Positions 25,894 through 35,024 of a stretch of 48,426 nt of DNA are shown piece by piece. The stretch is from NCBI GenBank assembly GCA_017473085.1, contig JAFUNF010000024.1, positions 1-48,426 of the forward strand. The letters are read 5' to 3'. This stretch comes from Clostridia bacterium. Its GTDB lineage: Bacteria; Bacillota; Clostridia; Oscillospirales; CAG-272. A model generated the notes under the pieces. That model ran no database searches. It had not been told where the DNA came from and saw only the letters and a program-made list of their open reading frames with translations. Position 1 is the stretch's first letter, and each line of letters begins with the position of its first letter. Made by a program: the position numbers and the translations under genes.

Positions 25894-25961
25894 AAAAGAG
25901 CAAGTTAGGGGGTGTTCTCCCCCTTGTAATATTTTGTAATATATTTGAAAGGAATACAAAA

Positions 25962-27185
25962 ATGAAAAAGAACACACTTATTAAGCTTCTCAGCGTTGCT
26001 TTGGTTTGTGTACTCCTTCTACCAATGGTAGTTGCATGTAATAGTGGTCCTCAGTACCTAATTACACTTGATGCAAATGGTGGTACACTTTCTGACGATG
26101 TTGAGGTAGAATTCTATCGTGGCGAGGAAGAAAAAATCGGTAAGCTTCCAACACCAATCAGAAAGGGCTACACCTTCCTTGGCTGGTACGACGTTGACGA
26201 CACAACACTTGAGGAAAAGATTACTCGTTCCTTCGAGGTTGAGTACGATATGGACCTAATCGCTCAATGGCAAAGAAATGAGGGCGAGGGTGCTCTTGTT
26301 ACAGTTGAGCTTATCCTTAACCCAGGCGAAAGCTTAGTTCTTGATGAAAACGGCAATGAGCCAAGCACAGTTATCGAGCTTGAATCTGGCGACAGACTTG
26401 GAAAAACACCTGATGCTGAAAAGGAAGGCTTCAGATTTAAGGGCTGGTACAACGATAAGGATGTACAATTTACACAAACATCTGTAATCAATGCTGACAC
26501 TAAGCTAACAGCTAAGTGGGAAAAGATTAACTACTGTATCGACGGTACAGAAAACCACGACTGGGCATCTACTGGTGGTTACAAGCTTAAGTATGAGGCA
26601 GACTGCATTACTGCTGAAACATACGAGCGTGTTTGCGGTATCCCTGGATGTGGTGTTATTGAAACAACAGAAATGAACCCTGCTCTTGGTCACAGCTATG
26701 AATGGAATGACGATGTTCCAATGCAAAGAACAGGTATATGCACACGTTGTGGCGACGACGACCAAATTAAGTTCGTTGACGTTACACTTGAGGCAATGGG
26801 TAAAACTAACCCTGTGGTTGACTCAGGCGCTGGTTGGGGCTTGACACTTGGTGGTGACCTTATTGATGGTAACTGGGAAGGTAAAACAATTGCTGGTAAC
26901 CAAAAGCCTATTACTGTAACACTTGAGTTTGAATCCGCAACAGTTGTTGACGTAATTTACGTTGCAGGTCAAGGTACAGCTGGTTATACAATCACTTGGT
27001 ATGATGCTGACGGAGAAGAGGTTAGCTTTAGCAAGGGTGCGTTTGGTTCAGTTGAAGCAGGCAACTACATAAATATGTTTGAAGTAGGTGCTGAAATCGC
27101 TAAGGTTGTAATTGAACAGCCAACACCAAGCTATGGTCAGGACTACTGGGGCGAGGTTCGTTTAGCAAGATATCCTGAAGAGTAA
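25962..27185 (+). CDS. InlB B-repeat surface lipoprotein (paralogue of 185-2056)
   Basis: A 407-residue lipoprotein: signal peptide with PMVVAC lipobox (Cys26), two InlB B-repeats (about 32-102 and 113-187, cores GYTFLGWYD and GFRFKGWYN), a cysteine-containing linker (ERVCGIPGCG) and a C-terminal beta-rich module ending LARYPEE that may be F5/8 type C-like. It aligns over its whole length with the last two repeats and C-terminus of the 623-residue protein at 185-2056, so one is a repeat-expanded or contracted copy of the other. It has its own promoter and AAAGGAA site. A hairpin at 27204 separates it from the deacetylase gene, which has no promoter of its own. Binding target unknown. Confidence 0.85.
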   Translation: MKKNTLIKLLSVALVCVLLLPMVVACNSGPQYLITLDANGGTLSDDVEVEFYRGEEEKIGKLPTPIRKGYTFLGWYDVDDTTLEEKITRSFEVEYDMDLIAQWQRNEGEGALVTVELILNPGESLVLDENGNEPSTVIELESGDRLGKTPDAEKEGFRFKGWYNDKDVQFTQTSVINADTKLTAKWEKINYCIDGTENHDWASTGGYKLKYEADCITAETYERVCGIPGCGVIETTEMNPALGHSYEWNDDVPMQRTGICTRCGDDDQIKFVDVTLEAMGKTNPVVDSGAGWGLTLGGDLIDGNWEGKTIAGNQKPITVTLEFESATVVDVIYVAGQGTAGYTITWYDADGEEVSFSKGAFGSVEAGNYINMFEVGAEIAKVVIEQPTPSYGQDYWGEVRLARYPEE

Positions 27186-27203
27186 TATTTGATTTTGATG
27201 TAG

Positions 27204-27232
27204 CCCTCGGGAAAAATAACTCCCGAGGGTTA
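27204..27232 (+). terminator. Terminator-like hairpin between the two lipoprotein genes
   Basis: CCCTCGGGA and its complement TCCCGAGGG form a 9-pair stem followed by TTATTTT. It lies 22 bases before the next start codon, so it is probably a partial terminator or mRNA stabiliser. Confidence 0.7.
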
Positions 27233-27253
27233 TTTTACAATAAGGAGAATAAA

Positions 27254-30200
27254 ATGAAATTAAAAAATAAAATTCTTTGTCTCCTTCTTTGCGTGTTGTG
27301 TCTTTGTGGCATAGTAGCACTTGCCTCCTGCGAGCCAAGTGGACCAAAGTACACAGTTACCTTTAATCCAGGTAATGGTGGTACAATGGTAAGTGAAAGC
27401 ACAATACAAGTAGTAGAAGGACAAAAAATCCCAACGCCAACAGCCACAAAAGAGGGCTACAGGGTAAACGGATGGTATTCTGGTAGAACAGCAAATACCA
27501 AGTGGGATTTTGAAAACGACGTTGTTACAGAGGACGTCACCCTAACAGCTTGGTGGACCCCTGACTACCCCCAAGGTGGAGGATGCGACCACAACTACGT
27601 TGAGAACGCAAACAGAGTAAACACCTATCCAACCTGTGAAAAAAGCGGTAAAATAAACTATGTATGTACAGAATGTACAGGTGAAACCTATGAGGTTAAG
27701 CCAAGGTTAGGTCACGACCTTGGTGAGGAAATCGTTGCTCCAACCTGTGGAGACAAGGGCTATACAAGAGTATATTGTAAGCGCGAGGGCTGTACCTACG
27801 AGGAAAGAAAAAACGAGGTTAATGCAACGGGTGACCACCAGTGGAGCAAATGGGAGGTAGTAACTCCTGCAACAAAATATACCTCAGGCCTTGAAAAAAA
27901 GACCTGTTCGGTTTGTAATGGCACATATGAAGTGATAATTTCTGCCACATATACTGATGAGCCAGATTGCTTTGACAGCCTTGAAATTGGCAACTACAAA
28001 TACACGGGTGGCGACTACGTAAACGCACCCTTTGTAAACATAACAAAATTCGCTGGCTCCTATGCCTCAAACTACTACACAATCTGCGAGCCAAAGCTTG
28101 CAATTGATGGCGATGTTTCCACTTATTGGAGTGCAGACACTCTCGCTGATGGTGCACAAATGACAGGAGGCTTTTATCAAGTATCCTTTGCGCAAGAGTT
28201 TGTTGTAGGTGCAATTAGTGCAATAGTACCCTTCTACACCTCATGGGAGGTAGCCGAGGATTGCTACGTATCATATGATATTATGGCGCTTGTAGGTAGC
28301 GAATGGCAAAAGGTTGGAGAGCTTAGTGATAAAAACGCCTCTCAATCTGGTTTAAACGGATACGTTTTAACTGAGCTTGAAAGTCCTGTTACAACAAAGG
28401 AAATTAAGCTTGTGGTATCTCATTCCTCAAGATATTGCCCAGCTGCAATTTATGAGCTTGAGGTTTTGGCTGAAGCGCCAAAGAACGAAAGAGTTCCCGT
28501 TTCATTAGTTGGCTCCTCACTTGTTACTGCATCTGGTGTTTATAACTCCTGGGGCAATGCACCATCTGATGCAATTGACGGCTCAAACAGCTCATATTGG
28601 TTTACTGATACAAAGCACGCATCTGACGGACATGAGGTATATATCTGCCTTGACTTCTCAGAGGACAAATACTTAGCAGCAGTTCAATTTACAGTAACTG
28701 CCAACTATGGTAGCAAAAATTATACGCTTTACTACTGGGATAAAACCCTTAATGGTGGCGAGGGCGACTGGGCAACCAGAGACGATCTTGATTTTCTTGC
28801 TGGAACAGACACCTGTACCGCAGGTGGTGTATATTCAGAGGCAGAGAAATCAGGAAGAATTTGCACCTTCCTTGCAGAAATGGACGTAACAACAAGTAAG
28901 ATTAAACTTGTAGAGTACAATGTTGACGGAACAGCTAAAAGCATGGCAGACTATAAGGTTTGTGAAATCCTACCACTTACAATAATCGAACAGGCTAAGG
29001 CAGATGCAATTGGCACATATACAGGATGTCTACACAATTACAGAATAGTTGATAGAAATGGCGATGGTAAGCGTAATGACAAGGACGCAATTCCTGCAAC
29101 CTGTACCTCAATTGGATATACCAATATGGAATGCTCCAAGTGTAAGATGACCATTAAGACAGATGCAACGGATATCCTTAAGCATACCTGGGGCGTGCCT
29201 ACAATTAAAACAGCAGCAACAGCAACCTCTCTTGGTGTAAAGGAGTCTGTCTGTGGTGGTTGTAGCGCAACAAAAACCTTCAATTATCAAGAAACACTTG
29301 AGCAACCTGTTGTAACACCATACTATCACAACGCACCATCTGCATGGGCTATGACCTTTGACGATGGTAACTATATCGGTACCTACGAGTGGGTAATTCC
29401 AAAGCTTTTGGAATACAACTATAAGGCAACAGCTGTTCTTTCCGTTTGCTACGTAACAGGCTACGTTAAGGAATGGCAGGGTTATTTTGCAAGTGGTGCC
29501 TTCGACCTTGGCTCTCACTCATATAACCATACTTATATTTATACTGCCGCAGCAAGTGAAAAGAATCTCTTGGATGAGGTAAATAAGGCTAACTATTGGT
29601 TTATGAATAACTTCAAGGGTCAAATGGTATTGACCTTTGCAACACCTGGTGGTACAACCTCACAACCAAATGCTGAATATTTTGCAGGCGTTATGGCAGC
29701 TGGTCGTCATGGTGATGCTCAGGTATTTGATAACATTATGGATAACCTAACCGAGCGTAAGCATTGGGGCGACCTTAATACCTACGTTTCAAAGTCCGAC
29801 CAAACAGAGGGCTTCTACGTATTCGTTAAGGATGGCAAAATCCTTTCTGATGTAAAATATGCAGGTGCTATCAATACAAGTGGCTCCTTCGGTAAAATCC
29901 AAACAGGCGTAAATTCAAAGGGCAACGCAATTTATAGCTCAGAGTGGAGTGAATGGATTGAGGGTGCAAACGTTTTATCAAATGGTGGCTTTGAAATCCT
30001 CCTTGAAGAGGGCGTAACTGCCGACAATGGCGAAAACAGAGTTTACGACAATAATTACATTGTAATAAAGACTCTAACAGGCGTAAAAATCTGTGCAAAG
30101 GAAACTCTTGATGCACTTACAGTTCAAAACTACATATTCAACCCCGAAACAAATATGATGGAGCTTTCCGAACAGGTAGGTACTTACTACTACGACGAAG

Positions 30201-30823
30201 CAAACTATAAGTTTGAGTGGAAGACCACAGGCTCCTACGTTGACCAAGGTGGAGTGCTTGTATATAACGAGAGTGATGATTCTGGCTATAAGCTATACCA
30301 CGTAACACTTGGCTCCTACGAGAAATATATCAACTACCTTGTTGAAAATGGCTCTTGGACAATCGAGTGTATCCACGAGATTAATGGTCCAACCATTTCC
30401 GTAACCTACGCAGCAACAATCTCTAAGTTTGAGCACTTAAAGAAGGCTGGCGTATGGTGTGGCTCATGGTATCAAGTAACACTTTATGGTAAGGAATACC
30501 AATCATCAAACATTGAGGTGCTTGAATCAACAGATTCTCAAATCAAGCTCAACCTAACTGATGAAATGGACGATTTCTTGTTCAACCAAGCACTAACAAT
30601 CAAGGTTGACATTCCTGACAGCTGGACATCAGTAACAGCAACCCAAGCAGGCAAGGAAATCCCACTTGTAACAAACGCAGAATACAAGGACGATATGACA
30701 GTTGTAACCTGCACAATCATCAACGAATTGATTGACGAGGAGGCAGGCACATACAATAAGTACCTTTGCATCGATGCAATTCCAGACGGTGGCGAAATCG
30801 TAATCACAGGCATTACAGAATAA
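27254..30823 (+). CDS. Multidomain lipoprotein with NodB-type polysaccharide deacetylase domain
   Basis: An 1189-residue surface lipoprotein. Order: signal peptide with ALASC lipobox (Cys26); one InlB B-repeat (about 33-102); a cysteine-rich region with repeated C..C plus GHDL/GDHQW-type segments (about 110-240); two F5/8 type C-like carbohydrate-binding modules (about 260-405 and 415-580); another cysteine motif region; and a NodB deacetylase domain with TFDDG (about 702), SHSYNH (about 753) and a PGG motif (about 797). The C-terminal 350 residues are beta-rich and unassigned. The Asp and two His of the metal site are present, so it should be a metal-dependent deacetylase acting on extracellular glycan; the substrate cannot be read. 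AAGGAG precedes the ATG. Probably co-expressed with the preceding lipoprotein. Confidence 0.88.
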   Translation: MKLKNKILCLLLCVLCLCGIVALASCEPSGPKYTVTFNPGNGGTMVSESTIQVVEGQKIPTPTATKEGYRVNGWYSGRTANTKWDFENDVVTEDVTLTAWWTPDYPQGGGCDHNYVENANRVNTYPTCEKSGKINYVCTECTGETYEVKPRLGHDLGEEIVAPTCGDKGYTRVYCKREGCTYEERKNEVNATGDHQWSKWEVVTPATKYTSGLEKKTCSVCNGTYEVIISATYTDEPDCFDSLEIGNYKYTGGDYVNAPFVNITKFAGSYASNYYTICEPKLAIDGDVSTYWSADTLADGAQMTGGFYQVSFAQEFVVGAISAIVPFYTSWEVAEDCYVSYDIMALVGSEWQKVGELSDKNASQSGLNGYVLTELESPVTTKEIKLVVSHSSRYCPAAIYELEVLAEAPKNERVPVSLVGSSLVTASGVYNSWGNAPSDAIDGSNSSYWFTDTKHASDGHEVYICLDFSEDKYLAAVQFTVTANYGSKNYTLYYWDKTLNGGEGDWATRDDLDFLAGTDTCTAGGVYSEAEKSGRICTFLAEMDVTTSKIKLVEYNVDGTAKSMADYKVCEILPLTIIEQAKADAIGTYTGCLHNYRIVDRNGDGKRNDKDAIPATCTSIGYTNMECSKCKMTIKTDATDILKHTWGVPTIKTAATATSLGVKESVCGGCSATKTFNYQETLEQPVVTPYYHNAPSAWAMTFDDGNYIGTYEWVIPKLLEYNYKATAVLSVCYVTGYVKEWQGYFASGAFDLGSHSYNHTYIYTAAASEKNLLDEVNKANYWFMNNFKGQMVLTFATPGGTTSQPNAEYFAGVMAAGRHGDAQVFDNIMDNLTERKHWGDLNTYVSKSDQTEGFYVFVKDGKILSDVKYAGAINTSGSFGKIQTGVNSKGNAIYSSEWSEWIEGANVLSNGGFEILLEEGVTADNGENRVYDNNYIVIKTLTGVKICAKETLDALTVQNYIFNPETNMMELSEQVGTYYYDEANYKFEWKTTGSYVDQGGVLVYNESDDSGYKLYHVTLGSYEKYINYLVENGSWTIECIHEINGPTISVTYAATISKFEHLKKAGVWCGSWYQVTLYGKEYQSSNIEVLESTDSQIKLNLTDEMDDFLFNQALTIKVDIPDSWTSVTATQAGKEIPLVTNAEYKDDMTVVTCTIINELIDEEAGTYNKYLCIDAIPDGGEIVITGITE

Positions 30824-30831
30824 AACAAAAA

Positions 30832-30857
30832 AAGGTAGTCGTTTGACTACCTTTTTT
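30832..30857 (+). terminator. Terminator after the deacetylase gene
   Basis: GGTAGTC-GTTT-GACTACC followed by six T and preceded by an A run. Confidence 0.92.
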
Positions 30858-30940
30858 ATCTAATCGGCAACTTGCTCTCACACCTTGCCAAATATTCTAA
30901 ATTTTCGCCTTCACTATCTTTTCTATAAATCTCTTTTATT

Positions 30941-31128
30941 TTCCATTTTTAATTTCAATAGTAGTAGTCTTTAGCTTTCAACGTGGAAAACTAATGTAGT
31001 TTTCCATGTTGTAAGGTAAGCCTGGTGTGGTAATGTGGCAAACCCTGTTTTCCATATTTCCACACTAAAAAAAGCGAAACAATCCAACCGTGGAAATGTG
31101 GGAAGTCCCACTTTCCACATTTCCACGA
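30941..31128. repeat. Three-hairpin repeat, copy A
   Basis: After an AGTAGTAGTCTTTAG lead-in, three consecutive hairpins built from TTTCCACA-like arms: 30979-31011 (15-pair stem, ATG loop), 31025-31065 (GTGTGG/CCACAC outer stem) and 31089-31127 (13-pair CGTGGAAATGTGG stem plus inner pairs). Copies B (45761) and C (46239) share the lead-in and the arrangement. No gene is seen in 30858-31361. Confidence 0.8.
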
Positions 31129-31320
31129 CTGAAGATAAACAAAAAACCACCCTTTTTGGGTGGAGAAGGTTGCCATTTAGCAAGTGCGAATAAAGTACGC
31201 AGGTTTGGCAACGAGTCTTGCCAAGTCCCTTGTGAGCAAGCTCCCAGATGATTTATGGCAGACTTGCACACCTGATTTGCAACAGAGTTGCAAAGACAGC
31301 TCGAATCCACGACGGACTAT
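31129..31320. other. Palindrome-rich non-coding stretch
   Basis: Contains CCACCC-TTTTT-GGGTGG (31147-31164), TTGGCA/TGCCAA arms and TTTGCAAC-AGA-GTTGCAAA, followed by a CTCGAATCC stretch reminiscent of a tRNA T arm. The reading frames here resemble spurious frames often annotated next to tRNA-Arg. I support no gene. Confidence 0.4.
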
Positions 31321-31360
31321 GTACAAAAAAGGACAGGTTACAACCTGTCCTTTTTTGTAC
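31321..31360 (-). terminator. 40-base palindromic terminator behind tRNA-Arg
   Basis: Nineteen-base perfect arms (starting GTACAAAAAAGGACAGG) around a two-base centre, with A6/T6 runs inside the arms; it works on either strand. Confidence 0.85.
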
Positions 31361-31361
31361 A

Positions 31362-31437
31362 TGGCGCGCCCGGCAGGATTCGAACCTGCGACCTACCGGT
31401 TCGTAGCCGGGCACTCTATCCGCTGAGCTACGGGCGC
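31362..31437 (-). tRNA. tRNA-Arg (anticodon ACG)
   Basis: A 76-base cloverleaf: acceptor GCGCCCG/CGGGCGC, D arm GCTC/GAGT, anticodon loop CTACGAA (anticodon ACG, probably read as inosine), T arm GCAGG-TTCGAAT-CCTGC, discriminator G and encoded CCA. The outermost anticodon-stem pair (27-43) is a C/T mismatch. Confidence 0.96.
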
Positions 31438-31459
31438 GTATGTTATTTAGTGCTTAAAT

Positions 31460-31488
31460 ATATTAACACACATTTATTAAAATGTCAA
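31460..31488 (-). promoter_or_regulatory. Promoter of tRNA-Arg
   Basis: TTGACA (31483-31488), a 17-base spacer and TAATAT (31460-31465) on the minus strand, 22 bases before the mature tRNA. Confidence 0.75.
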
Positions 31489-31597
31489 TACCTTTTTAAA
31501 AAATATTTGTTCACTCAAAGCAAGCATTAAAAAGGGTGGCTTTGACATATCAACCTGCTTAATCATAAACTATAAGGTAAGAAAGGTAGGTGCAAAA

Positions 31598-32635
31598 ATG
31601 AATAAACCTATTATTTGTGTAATTTTTGGTGGAAAAAGTCAGGAATATGAGGTCTCGCTTAGGTCAGCTTATAGTGTGCTAAACGCACTGAACGAGGACA
31701 AATATCAAATTGTAAAAATAGGCATAACAAGACAGGGAAGCTGGTATTTGTATAATGGTGGTAACGAGCAAATACTAAGTGACACTTGGCATAAAAGCCC
31801 AGACCTGATAGAAATTGCTCTTGATTTTAACTCTCACTCATTTATACTTTCTGATAGTGGCAAAAGGCTCAAGCCTGACAAGGTGTTAATTGTAATGCAC
31901 GGAGAAAACTCCGAGGACGGACGATTACAAGGGTGCTTAGATATGGCACAAATTAGCTACGTAGGACCAGGTCAGGACGCAAGTGCAATTTGCATGAATA
32001 AATACATAACAAAGTTAGTCGCAAGGGATTTGGGTATTCGGGTGGCAAAGGACATCTTGGTAACACGAAGAGGCTATTCATTAAGTGACATTTATGAAAA
32101 AACAAGAAAAATAGGCTACCCTGTGTTTGTAAAACCCACCTGTGCAGGCTCCTCGGTAGGAGTTACAAGAGTAGAAAATGAAGCTCAATTAAAGAGTGCT
32201 ATTGAAAAATCACTTACATTTTCTCCCTCTGCCTTAATTGAGGAAGCTATACAAGGAGTTGAGACAGAGGTTGCCATTTTGGAGCAAAACCAAAAAATTA
32301 TAGCAATATCAACGGGTCAGCTTAGCTACAAGGGAGAATTTTACACTTATGATGAAAAATATAAAAACCAAAAAACAGAGTACATAATCCCCTCAAAAAT
32401 AGACCCTAAAACAGAAAAATCCTTGAGGGAGTGTAGCAAAAATCTGTTTTTCGCCTTAGGTCTTAAGGCTTTGTCACGACTTGATTTTTTTGTAACCCCT
32501 CAAAATGAAATAATTTTCAACGAGGTAAACACCCTACCAGGTATGACAGATATAAGCATGTACCCTATGCTAATTAAACAAAGCGGAATTTCCTTTTCCC
32601 AGCTACTTCAAGCTTTATTAGAAAATTTTGACTAA
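31598..32635 (+). CDS. ddl: D-alanine--D-alanine ligase
   Basis: Joins two D-alanines for the peptidoglycan stem peptide in the cytoplasm. The 345-residue ATP-grasp protein has the Ddl motifs: early GGKSQEYEVSL, MHGENSEDGRLQG, KPTCAGSSVGVTRV, EEAIQGVETEVAILE, the omega-loop FYTYDEKY with the Tyr and Lys typical of D-Ala-D-Ala rather than VanA-type ligases, and the C-terminal FNEVNTLPGMT that binds ATP and magnesium. A GAAAGGTAGG site precedes the ATG. It leads a long unit with murD and the peptidases; a weak TTGACA near 31552 may be its promoter. Confidence 0.95.
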   Translation: MNKPIICVIFGGKSQEYEVSLRSAYSVLNALNEDKYQIVKIGITRQGSWYLYNGGNEQILSDTWHKSPDLIEIALDFNSHSFILSDSGKRLKPDKVLIVMHGENSEDGRLQGCLDMAQISYVGPGQDASAICMNKYITKLVARDLGIRVAKDILVTRRGYSLSDIYEKTRKIGYPVFVKPTCAGSSVGVTRVENEAQLKSAIEKSLTFSPSALIEEAIQGVETEVAILEQNQKIIAISTGQLSYKGEFYTYDEKYKNQKTEYIIPSKIDPKTEKSLRECSKNLFFALGLKALSRLDFFVTPQNEIIFNEVNTLPGMTDISMYPMLIKQSGISFSQLLQALLENFD

Positions 32636-32696
32636 TTTTTCTAATAGTTATTGCAATAAATAATTAAATGTTATATAATATTTTGAAAGGCTTTTT

Positions 32697-33971
32697 ATGT
32701 TAGCAAATAAATCAGTAGCCTTAATAGGCTTCGGTAAATCAAACCAAGCACTTTATACCTATCTAAAGAGCAAGGACATTCATCCAACTATTCGTGTGCC
32801 AAATACTTGCACCCTTCCACCAAATTCAAAGGTAATTGTCGGCAAGGACTATCTTAATACAAGTGAGGATGTAATTTTTCGCTCCCCTGTAATTCGACCT
32901 GATAAAATCAAGGCAAGGGGCAAAATATATACGGAAATTGGCTACTTTTTAGAAAAAACACCCTCCTTTAAAATCGGTATAACAGGCTCTGACGGAAAGA
33001 CAACCACCTCAACCCTTATCCACAAAATTCTTGAGGCAGAGGGCAAAGCCTCATACTTAGGTGGGAATATCGGTACTCCCCTTATTACCTATCTTGATAA
33101 AATGCAAGCTGATGACATTTCCGTTTGTGAGCTTTCAAGCTTTCAGCTTTTTGATATGATGCCACACCTTGACGTAAGCGTTATTACCAACATAAGCCAA
33201 AACCACCTTGATTGGCATATAGATATGGACGAATACAAGTACGCCAAGGAAAACATACTAATAAACTCAAAAAAGCTAATCCTGTGCCTTGACCAATACG
33301 AAAAAAGACAATTTCCAAACAAGGAAGTTACCTATTTTTCAAAGGATAAGCCAATCACCCTTAATAAAGATGCAAGCTACATATACACACAGGGTGGCTA
33401 CATTGTAAGAAATGGCACAAGGCTTTTCCCAATTGACGAAATAAAGCTAAAGGGCGAGTTTAATTTACTTAACTACCTCTGTGCAATTGCTACCACGTAT
33501 CACCTTGTATCCCTTGATAAAATAGTACAGGTAGCAAGGACCTTTTCAGGTGTTTCCAATCGTATGGAGCAGGTAGCCAATATTAATGGCGTTACCTTTA
33601 TTGATTCCTCAATTGACTCAACACCTACAAGGACAAATGCAACCCTTAGCGCCCTTGATTTGAAAAATTCAGTAGTAATATTAGGTGGCTACGACAAAAA
33701 TCTTGACTACTCCATTTTGAAAAACACTCTAAGTGGCGTAAGAGCAATAGTCTTATGTGGAGAAAATAGCCAAAAAATCTATACCCACATAAAAAATCAC
33801 AAAAATGTAATTTTCGCCCCCTCCCTCCTTCAAGCAACAAGGGAGGCGTACAACCAAGCTCTGCCCTGTGGCACAGTTGTTTTATCTCCTGCCTCAGCAA
33901 GCTTTGATATGTTTGAAAATTATAAGGAAAAATCAAAGGAATACAGAAAAGCAATAAACACTCTAAGATAA
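32697..33971 (+). CDS. murD: UDP-N-acetylmuramoyl-L-alanine--D-glutamate ligase
   Basis: Adds D-glutamate to UDP-MurNAc-L-alanine. The 424-residue protein keeps the Mur ligase pattern: N-terminal VALIGFGKSN, P-loop GITGSDGKTTT near residue 94, GGNIGTPL, ELSSFQL (MurD-specific), NISQNHLDWH, and NRMEQVANINGVTFIDSSIDSTPT in the C-terminal half. It is slightly shorter than the usual 450 residues because the N-terminal domain is compact. AAAGG lies just upstream. With ddl it makes a peptidoglycan-precursor pair at the head of the cluster. Confidence 0.95.
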   Translation: MLANKSVALIGFGKSNQALYTYLKSKDIHPTIRVPNTCTLPPNSKVIVGKDYLNTSEDVIFRSPVIRPDKIKARGKIYTEIGYFLEKTPSFKIGITGSDGKTTTSTLIHKILEAEGKASYLGGNIGTPLITYLDKMQADDISVCELSSFQLFDMMPHLDVSVITNISQNHLDWHIDMDEYKYAKENILINSKKLILCLDQYEKRQFPNKEVTYFSKDKPITLNKDASYIYTQGGYIVRNGTRLFPIDEIKLKGEFNLLNYLCAIATTYHLVSLDKIVQVARTFSGVSNRMEQVANINGVTFIDSSIDSTPTRTNATLSALDLKNSVVILGGYDKNLDYSILKNTLSGVRAIVLCGENSQKIYTHIKNHKNVIFAPSLLQATREAYNQALPCGTVVLSPASASFDMFENYKEKSKEYRKAINTLR

Positions 33972-33986
33972 AAGAAAGGAAGACCT

Positions 33987-35024
33987 ATGGAAAATATAAA
34001 GCAAAGGCTAAGGGCACTGTGCGAAATTCCAAGCGTTTCAGGGCACGAATCATCATATTTTGATGAAATACTAAAGGTCTTAACAAAGGAAGAAAAGGGT
34101 AGCCTTGACGAAATAAGGACCGATAGCTTTGGCAACCTGATTCTTGTCAAAAAATCAAACAAGGAAAACGCACCAGCCTTAATGCTTGATGCTCACCTTG
34201 ACATAATCGGCTTTATGGTAACCGAAATTTGTGACGGTGGCTTTTTGAAAATAATTTCAATCGGTGGACTTGATACAAGAGTTTTGCCTGCCACTCACGT
34301 TTACGTAAATGGTAAGGAAAAAATTTTTGGTGTTATCACCTCAACCCCACCCCACCTTCGCAAGGGAGACTCCCAAGTCCCAAGCGTTGAGGACCTAATG
34401 GTTGACACAGGCTACTCCAAGGAAAAATTACAGGAGCTTGTTTCCGTAGGGGACACCATTTCCTTTTCTCCAATGTTTACACCACTTTTAAATAATTATG
34501 TAAGTGGAATAGGACTTGACGATAAGGCTTGCGTCTGTGCAATCCTTGACTTCATAACTAAGGTTGACAAAAATAGCCTTGAATATGATGTTTATGGCGT
34601 TTTGTCTGCCCAAGAGGAAACAGGCAAGTGGGGACCTGCTCGTGTTGCCTTCAATCTCGACCCCGATGTAGCAATAATTACCGACGTAAACTTTGCTAAG
34701 CAAAAGGGCGTGTCCGAAAATGAGTCAATCGAGTGTGGCAAGGGACCCAGTGTGGATATTTCCTCCCTTTGTAACAGAAAATTAACCAAAAATATAATCA
34801 GACTTTTCAAGGAAAATAACCTTGACCACCAGATAATTTGTGAGCCAGGAAGAACAGGCACAAATAACGATGCAGTATCAGTTAGCGGACAAGGAATAAG
34901 GACTGCAATTTTAAGCGTGCCACTAAAATCTATGCACACACCAAGCGAGGTTGTAAAGCTTGATGACATCAAGACCTTATCTAAGGCTTTTGAGCTTATA
35001 GCAACATCAAAGGAGGCACTATGA
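33987..35024 (+). CDS. M42 family metallo-aminopeptidase, copy 1
   Basis: A 345-residue cytoplasmic di-metal peptidase of the M42 (glutamyl aminopeptidase/tetrahedral aminopeptidase) family. Likely metal and catalytic residues are present: DAHLD, GIGLDDKA, AQEETG, TDVN and a late MHTPSEV. The QEETGKWGP segment departs from the usual QEEVG.RGA, and AHLD replaces AHMDE, so it is the most divergent of the three tandem copies. AAAGGAAG precedes the ATG. Its stop overlaps the start of copy 2 (ATGA). These enzymes release N-terminal residues from short peptides; specificities probably differ between the copies. Confidence 0.88.
   Translation: MENIKQRLRALCEIPSVSGHESSYFDEILKVLTKEEKGSLDEIRTDSFGNLILVKKSNKENAPALMLDAHLDIIGFMVTEICDGGFLKIISIGGLDTRVLPATHVYVNGKEKIFGVITSTPPHLRKGDSQVPSVEDLMVDTGYSKEKLQELVSVGDTISFSPMFTPLLNNYVSGIGLDDKACVCAILDFITKVDKNSLEYDVYGVLSAQEETGKWGPARVAFNLDPDVAIITDVNFAKQKGVSENESIECGKGPSVDISSLCNRKLTKNIIRLFKENNLDHQIICEPGRTGTNNDAVSVSGQGIRTAILSVPLKSMHTPSEVVKLDDIKTLSKAFELIATSKEAL

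Noticed and set aside
25893-25961. Riboswitch in the leader of the InlB lipoprotein gene
   Set aside because: Only one short G5/C5 stem is visible, with no known aptamer core.
31184-31530. Open frames reading through tRNA-Arg (ARPAGFEPATYRF-like)
   Set aside because: They are the well-known artefact of translating tRNA-Arg and its palindromic terminator.
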